DNA from: CAJXSD01 sp964633145
GTDB lineage: Bacteria > Pseudomonadota > Alphaproteobacteria > Rhodobacterales > Rhodobacteraceae
Direction: 5' to 3'
Length of the DNA: 23,420 bases
Assembly: GCA_964633145.1 (NCBI GenBank)
Contig: CAZWFE010000036.1
Coordinates: 1-23,420, forward strand
Program-made: the position numbers and the translations under genes
The notes under the pieces: model-generated
Told to the model about the DNA's origin: nothing
Databases searched by the model: none
The model's input: only the letters and a program-made list of their open reading frames with translations
In this document: piece by piece, positions 14,002-21,149 of the stretch
Layout of the letters: each line of letters begins with the position of its first letter
Position numbering within the stretch: the first letter of the stretch is position 1

Positions 14002-14988
14002 ATGCCATCTGATCGTTTGAATGTTGTCGTAACACGCCGTTTGCCCGAAGTGGTCGAAACACGGTTAAAAGAATTGTTCAACGTCACCCTGCGCGCGGAT
14101 GATACCCCAATGACCCGAGACGAGTTGACCCAAGCAGTCAGCCAAGCGGATGTGTTAATTCCCTGTATCGCCGACAAAATTGATGCAGGATTGATTGGGC
14201 GCGCTGGACCACAGTTCAAATTGATTGCCAATTTCGGCGCAGGTATTGACCATATCGATGTCACAACAGCATTACAGCGGGGCATATTGGTATCAAACAC
14301 CCCAGATGTGGTCACAGACGACACCGCAGATATGACGATGGCCCTGATGATGTCCGTCTTGCGAAAAATCCCCCAAGGTCTGTCCGCCATGCAATCGGGA
14401 CAATGGGGCGGATGGTCGCCTACGGGGTTTTTGGGCGGACGTCTGGGTGGACGACGGCTTGGTATTTTGGGGATGGGCCGGATTGGTCAGGCGGTGGCGC
14501 GTCGCGCGCAAGCCTTTGGCATGCAGGTCCATTATCATAACCGCAAACCTCTGCGCCGCGAAATTGAACAGCAATTGGGCGCCACATATTGGGATAGTTT
14601 GGATCAAATGGTCGCCCGCATGGATGTGATTTCAATCAATTGCCCCCATACCCCGTCCACGTTCCATTTGATGAACGCGCGACGGCTGAAATTGTTAAAA
14701 CCAAGCGCGGTCATCGTGAACACATCACGTGGTGAGGTGATTGATGAAAACGCCCTGACGCGGATGCTGCGGGCAGGTGAATTGGCCGGTGCGGGATTGG
14801 ACGTTTATGAACACGGGGTCGAGATTAACCCGCGGTTAAGAGCGTTGGAAAACGTGGTATTACTGCCCCATATGGGGTCTGCCACGCAAGAGGGGCGCAT
14901 TGAGATGGGCGAAAAGGTGATCATCAATATCAAGACCTTTGCCGATGGGCATCGTCCGCCGGACATGGTCGTGCCGTCCATGCTGTAG
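14002..14988 (+). CDS. D-2-hydroxyacid dehydrogenase (glyoxylate/hydroxypyruvate reductase-like)
   Basis: A 328-residue NAD(P)-dependent cytoplasmic dehydrogenase. The Rossmann motif is GILGMGRIG (154-162), the substrate-side loop NFGAGIDHID is at 78-87, the catalytic Arg is in NTSRGEVID (Arg243) and the catalytic His in LLPHMGSAT (His290). The usual Glu of the Arg/Glu/His triad is expected in the DV[YF]E-x-E segment; here it reads DVYEHGVE (267-274), with Gly at the position where I expect the Glu. The family includes glyoxylate, hydroxypyruvate and D-lactate reductases, and exact substrate cannot be told. I chose the ATG at 14002 because AGGAG ends 6 nt upstream; the frame is open from 13933 but lacks a better start. 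An inverted repeat follows at 15010-15031. Confidence 0.9.
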   Translation: MPSDRLNVVVTRRLPEVVETRLKELFNVTLRADDTPMTRDELTQAVSQADVLIPCIADKIDAGLIGRAGPQFKLIANFGAGIDHIDVTTALQRGILVSNTPDVVTDDTADMTMALMMSVLRKIPQGLSAMQSGQWGGWSPTGFLGGRLGGRRLGILGMGRIGQAVARRAQAFGMQVHYHNRKPLRREIEQQLGATYWDSLDQMVARMDVISINCPHTPSTFHLMNARRLKLLKPSAVIVNTSRGEVIDENALTRMLRAGELAGAGLDVYEHGVEINPRLRALENVVLLPHMGSATQEGRIEMGEKVIINIKTFADGHRPPDMVVPSML

Positions 14989-15009
14989 GTTTTTGTTATT
15001 TTTGTTGAA

Positions 15010-15031
15010 AACGCGCCCTTGCGGGCGCGTT
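15010..15031 (-). terminator. Hairpin between convergent genes, likely terminator
   Basis: AACGCGCCC and GGGCGCGTT are perfect 9-bp arms around a TTGC loop (plus strand). On the minus strand the stem is followed by TTTTCAACAAAAAT, and on the plus strand there is no T-run. It lies 42 nt beyond the parC stop and 22 nt beyond the dehydrogenase stop, so it most likely ends parC transcription and may act in both directions. Confidence 0.7.
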
Positions 15032-15072
15032 ATGAGTATTTGGGCAAAAATGAAAGACCAAGACTGAATAGA

Positions 15073-17379
15073 TTAGTCAGTGAATTTGTTATCACGCGGG
15101 AAACCACGCGGGGCCATGCGGCCGGCACTGGCGCGTTTGGCAACCCATTCGGTCAGGTCTGTTTCTGTCCGCGTGCGGCCCGCGGGATCAAGCCAGCTGA
15201 GACCATTTGCGATATGGAGGGTGGTTACGTCAGAGAGACCGCCATCTTTGTATTTTTGTAACCGCACCCCTTTGCCACGGGCCATTTCGGGCAGCTCTTC
15301 GATTGCGAAGATGAGCACTTTGCGGTTTTCGCCCACAACGGCCACATGGTCACCGTCAACAGGGCGGCAGACGCGAGCAGTGTTGCCATCGCGGACGTTG
15401 AGCACCTGTTTGCCGGTTCGGGTTTGTGCAATCACGTCATCTTGGGGAACGATAAATCCATCCCCCGCAGAGGAGGCGATCAGCAGTTTACTGCCAGGGG
15501 TATAGATTAAGATATCCACGATATCCACGTCATTGGGCAGATCAACCATCAGCCGCAGCGGTTCACCCATGCCGCGCCCACCAGGCAGGTTGGCGGCCAA
15601 GACCGTATAGAACCGGCCATTGTTGCCCAAGACCAGCAATTTATCGGTTGTTTCGGCATGGAACATGAACCGCGGGCTGTCGCCATCTTTGTATTTCAAT
15701 TCGCGGGTCAGGTCGATGTGGCCGGTCATCGCGCGGATCCAGCCCATTTGGCTGCAGACCACTGTGACGGGTTCGCGTTCGATCATGGCCTCTAGGGGGA
15801 CTTCTTCGGCTTCGGCGGCCTCGGCCAAGATGGTGCGGCGGGCGCCGCCCGCATAGTCTTTGCCGAATTTTTTGCGGGTTTCGCGCAGTTGTTCGGAAAT
15901 ACGCGCCCATTGCAATGTTTCTGAGGCAAGCAGTTCGTCCAATTCGGCGCGTTCGGCCATCAAAGCATCACGTTCGCGGACCAGTTCCATTTCCTCAAGC
16001 CGGCGCAAAGACCGCAGGCGCATGTTTAGGATGGCTTCGGCTTGCACCTCGGTCAATTCACCCGCGGCCTTTAGGTCGGGGCCGATGTAGTCTTTCTCGG
16101 ATGTGGCGCGTTTGTGGTCGATGGACCAGTTTTCCGCCATCAGCGCCGCCTTGGGGTCGTCATCATAGCGAATGATATCAATCACGCGATCAAGGTTTAG
16201 AAAGGCAATAATCAGGCCTTCTAGTACCTCAAGCCGGTGATCGATTTTTTCCATTCGATGGGTTGAACGGCGCTGCAATACATCACGGCGGTGATCCAAA
16301 AAGGCGCGCAAGACCTGTTTTAACGAACTGACCTGCGGTGTGACACCATCAATCAAGACGTTCATGTTCAGTGAAAACCGGATTTCCAAATCCGAATTTT
16401 TGAACATCATGCCCATCAGCATATCGGGTTCGACATTTTTTGTTTTGGGTTCCAAAATCAGGCGAATGTCTTCGGCGCTTTCGTCGCGGACATCGCCCAG
16501 AATTGGGACCTTTTTCGTTTGGATCACTTCGGCAATTTTTTCGATCAGTTTCGATTTTTGGACCTGATAGGGGATTTCCGTGACTACGATTTGCCATTGA
16601 CCACGGCCCAAATCTTCGACGTGCCATTTTGCCCGCAGGCGGAATGAACCGCGACCTGTGGCATATGCGTTTCGGATGTTTTCAGGGCTTTCGACCAAAA
16701 CACCGCCCGTAGGGAAATCGGGACCCGGAACATAGTTCAACAGCGTGTCATCACGGGCATCGGGCGTTTTGATCAGATGTAAACAGGCGTCGCACAGTTC
16801 GGCGATATTGTGGGGCGGAATGTTGGTGGCCATGCCCACTGCAATACCACTGGACCCATTCGCTAAAAGGTTTGGAAAGGTGGCAGGCAACACAACCGGT
16901 TCGGTCAGGGTCCCGTCATAATTTTCACGAAAATCAACTGCGTTTTCGTTCAACCCCTCAAGCAATGCTTCGGCGACGGCGGTCATGCGTGCTTCGGTAT
17001 AGCGGCTGGCGGCAGGGTTGTCGCCGTCAATATTGCCGAAATTCCCCTGACCATCGACCAGTGGGTATCGCACGTTGAAATCCTGCGCGAGACGCGCCAT
17101 CGCGTCATAGATCGCGGCATCCCCATGCGGGTGATAATTCCCCATGACGTCGCCACTGATCTTGGCTGATTTGCGAAAGCCGCCATTTGATGCAAGCCGC
17201 AATTCACGCATTGCATATAAAATACGCCGGTGCACAGGTTTCAAACCATCACGCGCATCTGGCAAGGCGCGGTGCATAATCGTGGACAAGGCATAGGTCA
17301 GATATCTGTCACCAATCGCACGACGCAATGGTTCAGCTGTAATCTTACCTGCTTCGGGGGTTTCAAACGTATCGCTCAT
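15073..17379 (-). CDS. parC: DNA topoisomerase IV subunit A
   Basis: A 768-residue type IIA topoisomerase subunit that, with ParE, decatenates daughter chromosomes. The N-terminal breakage-reunion domain has GLKPVHRRILYAM (45-57), SAKISGDVMGNYHPHGDAAIYDAM (71-94) and the catalytic Tyr127 in AASRYTEARM. A long helical coiled-coil tower follows (LRRLEEMELVRERDALMAERAELDELL region), and the C-terminal part has the degenerate beta-propeller blades of ParC. I see no strict GyrA box (QRRGGKG), which supports ParC over GyrA. I chose the ATG at 17379 (MSDTFE); the GTG at 17385 is an alternative. No Shine-Dalgarno sequence precedes it, and a palindrome with an embedded TATATT lies 5-21 nt upstream. 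Confidence 0.95.
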   Translation of the reverse strand: MSDTFETPEAGKITAEPLRRAIGDRYLTYALSTIMHRALPDARDGLKPVHRRILYAMRELRLASNGGFRKSAKISGDVMGNYHPHGDAAIYDAMARLAQDFNVRYPLVDGQGNFGNIDGDNPAASRYTEARMTAVAEALLEGLNENAVDFRENYDGTLTEPVVLPATFPNLLANGSSGIAVGMATNIPPHNIAELCDACLHLIKTPDARDDTLLNYVPGPDFPTGGVLVESPENIRNAYATGRGSFRLRAKWHVEDLGRGQWQIVVTEIPYQVQKSKLIEKIAEVIQTKKVPILGDVRDESAEDIRLILEPKTKNVEPDMLMGMMFKNSDLEIRFSLNMNVLIDGVTPQVSSLKQVLRAFLDHRRDVLQRRSTHRMEKIDHRLEVLEGLIIAFLNLDRVIDIIRYDDDPKAALMAENWSIDHKRATSEKDYIGPDLKAAGELTEVQAEAILNMRLRSLRRLEEMELVRERDALMAERAELDELLASETLQWARISEQLRETRKKFGKDYAGGARRTILAEAAEAEEVPLEAMIEREPVTVVCSQMGWIRAMTGHIDLTRELKYKDGDSPRFMFHAETTDKLLVLGNNGRFYTVLAANLPGGRGMGEPLRLMVDLPNDVDIVDILIYTPGSKLLIASSAGDGFIVPQDDVIAQTRTGKQVLNVRDGNTARVCRPVDGDHVAVVGENRKVLIFAIEELPEMARGKGVRLQKYKDGGLSDVTTLHIANGLSWLDPAGRTRTETDLTEWVAKRASAGRMAPRGFPRDNKFTD

Positions 17380-17383
17380 AACC

Positions 17384-17400
17384 ACACGAATATATCGTGT
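17384..17400. promoter_or_regulatory. Palindrome overlapping the probable parC -10 element
   Basis: ACACGA and TCGTGT are perfect 6-bp arms around ATATA. On the minus strand it contains TATATT (94 to 89 of the 17300 block, i.e. 17394-17389), a good -10 hexamer, only about 10 nt from the parC ATG at 17379. No good -35 is found 17 nt upstream (GCTTTA). It could be an operator with a near-leaderless transcript for parC. Confidence 0.45.
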
Positions 17401-17507
17401 TTCACGATTGGTAAAGCAGTCTTGGACAGAACATTACATTTTGCGTGGCAGATTGTTTTTATATTGCAGCTATGCCATAGCTTGGGCGCAAAACAGGGGG
17501 TGGTACT

Positions 17508-18338
17508 ATGGCTAGCAAATCAGTTCTGATCACAGGATGTTCGTCCGGCATTGGGTTTGATGCGGCACATGGATTGCGTGACGCAGGGTGGCGGGTGTTC
17601 GCCACCGCGCGCAAACCCCAAGATGTCGAACGGTTGCGTGATTTAGGATTTGAAAGCGTGGTGCTAGACTATGCAGATGACGACAGCATTTCGCAAGCTG
17701 TCGCATATGTCACAAATCAAACCGGCGGCACATTGGATGCCGTGTTCAACAATGGCGCCTTTGCCTGTCCTGGCGCCGTCGAGGATTTACCCCGCGGTGC
17801 GTTGCGTGAAATTTATGAAACCAACCTGTTTGGCGTTCATGAATTGACCCGTCAGGTTATTCCCATCATGCGGGCCCAGGGCCATGGGCGCATTGTGAAC
17901 TGTTCATCCGTTTTGGGCATGGTGCCCCTGAAATGGCGCGGTGCCTATAATTCAACCAAATTCGCGCTTGAGGGCCTGACACATACACTGCGGTTGGAAA
18001 TGCGTGAAACTGGAATTGATATTATTTTGATCCAGCCTGGGCCGGTCACATCCGACATCCGCAAAAATTCAATTCCTCAGTTTGAACGCTGGATTGATTG
18101 GAAAGGGTCCGCACGCGCATCGCAATATGAAACCAGATTGATCCCGCGCCTGTATACCGACAGCGGACCAGATACGTTTGAATTGCCCGCCTCGGCCGTT
18201 ACAAAAAAACTGCGCCACGCGCTGGAAAGCAAAAGACCAAAGTTAAATTATTATGTTACGACACCTACATATTTTATGTCCGTCGCCAAACGCGTCCTGC
18301 CAGCACGGGCGTTAGATTGGCTTTTGGATAAGTTTTAG
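17508..18338 (+). CDS. SDR family NAD(P)-dependent oxidoreductase
   Basis: A 276-residue classical short-chain dehydrogenase. The cofactor motif is TGCSSGIG (9-16), the NNAG-type motif reads NNGA (81-84), and the catalytic triad is Ser134 (NCSSVLG), Tyr147 and Lys151 in YNSTK. The C-terminal ends with a hydrophobic/basic stretch (YFMSVAKRVLPARALDWLLDKF), seen in several bacterial SDRs of unknown substrate. The ATG at 17508 has GGGGGTGG about 6 nt upstream. It is divergent from parC over 128 nt and is followed after 80 nt by the twin-TM gene. The substrate is not known; the family covers steroids, retinoids, sugars and acyl chains. Confidence 0.92.
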   Translation: MASKSVLITGCSSGIGFDAAHGLRDAGWRVFATARKPQDVERLRDLGFESVVLDYADDDSISQAVAYVTNQTGGTLDAVFNNGAFACPGAVEDLPRGALREIYETNLFGVHELTRQVIPIMRAQGHGRIVNCSSVLGMVPLKWRGAYNSTKFALEGLTHTLRLEMRETGIDIILIQPGPVTSDIRKNSIPQFERWIDWKGSARASQYETRLIPRLYTDSGPDTFELPASAVTKKLRHALESKRPKLNYYVTTPTYFMSVAKRVLPARALDWLLDKF

Positions 18339-18418
18339 TGACAAAACTTCGCACCCCCATTCGCTTTTGCGAAAAATCCCGCTAGATATCGTCGCAACGC
18401 AGCACAAGGAATGTCTGG

Positions 18419-18616
18419 ATGAACCAAGACCCGTTATTTTATGTCGTTATCATCGCAATGGCCGCTGTTGCTATAATTATGCTGATCGGTATCGGCGGAT
18501 TTGGCAAAGGCGGCGATTTCAACCGAAAGTATGCCAATAAAATCATGCGATTACGCATCATCGCACAATTCATAGCCGTGCTATTAATTCTGCTCTTTGT
18601 TTACCTAAGATCCTGA
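18419..18616 (+). CDS. Twin transmembrane (HIG1-like) small protein
   Basis: A 65-residue protein with two membrane helices (about 6-26 and 43-63) and a short polar loop GKGGDFNRKYANKIMRLR. The loop and second helix (NKIMRLRIIAQ) recall the HIG1 domain, whose eukaryotic members Rcf1/HIGD bind cytochrome c oxidase; a comparable role in the respiratory chain is inference. The ATG at 18419 is preceded by a weak AAGGAATG. The stop at 18616 lies 7 nt before the adenosyltransferase ATG, and the ribosome site GAGGA of that gene overlaps the stop. In my memory of Rhodobacterales genomes this small gene is regularly found before a PduO-type adenosyltransferase. Confidence 0.82.
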   Translation: MNQDPLFYVVIIAMAAVAIIMLIGIGGFGKGGDFNRKYANKIMRLRIIAQFIAVLLILLFVYLRS

Positions 18617-18623
18617 GGAAAAT

Positions 18624-19196
18624 ATGGTTGTTCTAAACAAAATTTATACGAAAACTGGTGATGATGGCGAAACAGCGCTGGGAAATGGATCGCGGGTTGC
18701 GAAACATTCAATGCGTGTAACGGCATATGGCACAACGGATGAACTGAATTCCTTTGTTGGTCTGGCTCGGCTGTCGGCCACAGGTGACATCGATGATATG
18801 TTGGTGCGGATTCAAAACGATCTGTTCGATATTGGCGCCGATCTGTGCCGCCCTGATATGGAACAGGATGCCGAGGCAGAATATCCCCCCCTGCGGATCA
18901 TAGGATCTCAGGTCAAACGACTGGAATCTGAAATCGACGCCATGAATGCCGATCTGGAACCCCTGCGCAGTTTCATCCTGCCCGGTGGATCGGAATTGTC
19001 GGCAAAATTGCATTTGTGCCGCACCGTTTCACGCCGCGCCGAACGTGAAACCGTCGAACTGGCCACGATGGAATCGGTCAACCCACATGCAGTGAAATAC
19101 CTTAATCGTCTTTCGGACTGGTTTTTTGTTGCTGCACGGGTGGCCAATGACAATGGCAAAGACGATGTTTTGTGGGTTCCAGGGGCCAATCGCTGA
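18624..19196 (+). CDS. Cob(I)alamin adenosyltransferase, PduO/MMAB type
   Basis: A 190-residue cytoplasmic enzyme that transfers the adenosyl group of ATP to cob(I)alamin, making adenosylcobalamin for methylmalonyl-CoA mutase or ribonucleotide reductase. The N-terminal ATP-binding loop KIYTKTGDDGETALG (6-20), YGTTDELNSFVG (35-46), the FILPGGSELSAKLHLCRTVSRRAER stretch (116-140) and LNRLSDWFFVAAR (160-172) are the standard PduO-type features. Length fits the family. It lies 7 nt behind the twin-TM gene with a GAGGA ribosome site. No cobalamin synthesis genes or riboswitch are visible in the window. Confidence 0.94.
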   Translation: MVVLNKIYTKTGDDGETALGNGSRVAKHSMRVTAYGTTDELNSFVGLARLSATGDIDDMLVRIQNDLFDIGADLCRPDMEQDAEAEYPPLRIIGSQVKRLESEIDAMNADLEPLRSFILPGGSELSAKLHLCRTVSRRAERETVELATMESVNPHAVKYLNRLSDWFFVAARVANDNGKDDVLWVPGANR

Positions 19197-19293
19197 TAAT
19201 TTTTTGATGACGCGGCGTAGTTTATCGCTAACGTGACGATTTTACCCTATTTTCGTCGTCAACAAAGCATTATCAACAAAATACGAAATTTTG

Positions 19294-19312
19294 ATGCCGC
19301 AGCCAGCGGCAT
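19294..19312 (+). promoter_or_regulatory. Hairpin in the etfBA leader
   Basis: ATGCCGC and GCGGCAT are perfect 7-bp arms with a 5-nt AGCCA loop. The stem ends 8 nt before the AGGAG ribosome site of etfB (19321-19325). No T-run follows. It could stabilise the 5' end of the mRNA or influence initiation; its function is inferred from position only. Confidence 0.4.
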
Positions 19313-19335
19313 TCCAACGAAGGAGATAAATGCCG

Positions 19336-20094
19336 ATGAAGGTCGTGGTACCTGTCAAGCGCGTGATCGACTATAACGTAAAAGTCCGTGTCAAAGCGGA
19401 TGGGAGCGGTGTTGATCTTGCCAACGTGAAAATGTCGATGAACCCATTCGACGAAATCGCCGTAGAAGAAGCGATCCGTCTAAAAGAGGCCGGCAAAGTC
19501 GAAGAAATCATCGTCGTATCCATAGGCGTTGAAAAATCCCAAGAAACGCTGCGGACTGCGCTGGCTATGGGTGCAGACCGTGCAATTTTGGTCACTGCAA
19601 CAGACGATGTCCACAACGATATCGAACCTTTGGCCGTTGCGAAAATTCTGGCCAAAGTCATCGCAGACGAACAGCCCGGCCTTGTCCTTTGTGGCAAGCA
19701 AGCCATCGACAACGACATGAATGCAACTGGCCAAATGCTGTCCGCATTGCTGGGTTGGTCACAAGCGACCTTTGCCTCTGAAGTTGCCGTAGATGGCGAT
19801 CATGCAACAGTCACCCGCGAAGTTGATGGTGGTTTGCAAACGATCAAGGTCAAAATGCCTGCGGTTATTTCAGTTGATCTGCGTCTAAACGAACCACGCT
19901 ACGCATCACTGCCAAACATCATGAAAGCCAAGAAAAAGCCGCTGGATATTAAAACAGCCGCCGATCTGGGCATCGATGTGACCCCGCGCCTGACAATCGT
20001 CAAAACTGGCGAACCCGCTGCCCGCGAAGCCGGCATCAAAGTTGGATCCGTCGACGAGTTGGTCGCAAAACTGAAAGAAGTAGGAGCAGTATAA
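19336..20094 (+). CDS. etfB: Electron transfer flavoprotein beta subunit
   Basis: A 252-residue ETF beta subunit, which with EtfA carries electrons from acyl-CoA and other dehydrogenases to ETF-ubiquinone oxidoreductase. Typical features are the start MKVVVPVKRVIDYNVKVRVK, NPFDEIAVEEAIRLKE, ETLRTALAMGADRAI, GKQAIDNDMNATGQMLSALLGW (AMP and FAD contacts) and the family signature LNEPRYASLPNIMKAKKKP (recognition loop for partner dehydrogenases). I chose the ATG at 19336, as homologs start MKV; the ATG at 19330, two codons earlier, is only 4 nt from AGGAG. The stop overlaps the etfA start by 1 nt (TAATG). Confidence 0.97.
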   Translation: MKVVVPVKRVIDYNVKVRVKADGSGVDLANVKMSMNPFDEIAVEEAIRLKEAGKVEEIIVVSIGVEKSQETLRTALAMGADRAILVTATDDVHNDIEPLAVAKILAKVIADEQPGLVLCGKQAIDNDMNATGQMLSALLGWSQATFASEVAVDGDHATVTREVDGGLQTIKVKMPAVISVDLRLNEPRYASLPNIMKAKKKPLDIKTAADLGIDVTPRLTIVKTGEPAAREAGIKVGSVDELVAKLKEVGAV

Positions 20095-21023
20095 TGGCAG
20101 TTCTATTACTTGCAGAATTAAATGGTGCCGATCTGGCCGTTGACGCAACAGCCAAGGCCGTGACAGCCGCCCGTGCATTGGGTGATGTGACTGTTCTTTG
20201 CGCCTCATCCGGGTGCAGTGGTGCCGCCGAAGCAGCCGCAAAATTGGATGGCGTTGCCAAAGTGCTGTGCGCCGATGATGCCGCCTATGGCAATGGCTTG
20301 GCAGAACCTATTGCGGATTTGGTTGTCTCTTTGGCCGGCGATTATGAACATATCGTCGCCCCAGCGACAAACAGCGCCAAAAACATCCTGCCACGCGTTG
20401 CGGCACTGCTGGACGTGATGGTGATCACCGACGCAACAGCCGTTGTTGACGCCAACACATTCGAACGCCCAATCTATGCGGGCAACGCAATCCAGACTGT
20501 TCAATCATCTGACGCAACCAAAGTTGTCTCCTTCCGGACTGCAAACTTTGATGCGGCAGACCAAGGTGGATCTGCATCTGTTGACACCATCGCGGCCGCC
20601 GGCAACCCAGGCCTGTCCGAATGGGTCGAAGATAAAGTCGCGGCCTCTGACCGTCCCGAACTGACATCTGCAGGCATCGTTGTCTCAGGCGGTCGCGGCG
20701 TAGGCTCCGAGGAAAGCTTTGCTATGATCTCAGGCCTGGCCGACAAACTGAACGCCGCCGTGGGTGCATCACGTGCCGCCGTCGACAGTGGCTATGCCCC
20801 CAACGACTGGCAGGTTGGCCAAACTGGCAAAGTTGTCGCACCCGACCTATACGTTGCCGTCGGCATCTCGGGCGCCATCCAACACTTGGCCGGTATGAAA
20901 GACAGCAAAATCATCGTCGCAATCAACAAAGACGAAGAAGCCCCCATTTTCCAAGTCGCAGACTACGGCCTTGTCGCCGACCTCTTCGATGCAGTTCCCG
21001 AACTGACAGAAAAACTGGGCTAA
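20094..21023 (+). CDS. etfA: Electron transfer flavoprotein alpha subunit
   Basis: A 309-residue FAD-binding alpha subunit of ETF, partner of the preceding gene product. The C-terminal FAD domain shows the standard signatures: VVSGGRGVGSEESF, GASRAAVDSGYAPNDWQVGQTG, VAPDLYVAVGISGAIQHLAG and NKDEEAPIFQVADYGLVADLF. The N-terminal domain (1-190) has the usual Rossmann-like fold with NSAKNILPRVAALLD. Length is typical. The ATG at 20094 shares a base with the etfB stop, so the subunits are translated together. A strong intrinsic terminator follows 13 nt after the stop, making etfBA a self-contained unit. Confidence 0.97.
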   Translation: MAVLLLAELNGADLAVDATAKAVTAARALGDVTVLCASSGCSGAAEAAAKLDGVAKVLCADDAAYGNGLAEPIADLVVSLAGDYEHIVAPATNSAKNILPRVAALLDVMVITDATAVVDANTFERPIYAGNAIQTVQSSDATKVVSFRTANFDAADQGGSASVDTIAAAGNPGLSEWVEDKVAASDRPELTSAGIVVSGGRGVGSEESFAMISGLADKLNAAVGASRAAVDSGYAPNDWQVGQTGKVVAPDLYVAVGISGAIQHLAGMKDSKIIVAINKDEEAPIFQVADYGLVADLFDAVPELTEKLG

Positions 21024-21035
21024 TCCCACAACACC

Positions 21036-21062
21036 AAGCCCCGCTCTCAGCGGGGCTTTTTA
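21036..21062 (+). terminator. Intrinsic terminator of etfBA
   Basis: AAGCCCCGC (21036-21044) and GCGGGGCTT (21050-21058) form a perfect 9-bp GC-rich stem with a TCTCA loop, followed directly by T-rich bases (CTTTTTATTTC). It starts 13 nt after the etfA stop. This is the clearest terminator in the window. Confidence 0.92.
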
Positions 21063-21149
21063 TTTCTTAAAACCAAAATCATTTTTTGTCGAAAAATATC
21101 CCCGCCGGAGGCTTCCGCAGCTTCAATTGACGCTGCCCGTGGATCGCTC

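Noticed and set aside
18360..18373. TTCGC-TTTT-GCGAA hairpin after the SDR gene as a terminator
   Set aside because: The stem is 5 bp and is followed by A residues and not T on the coding strand. It is too weak to call.
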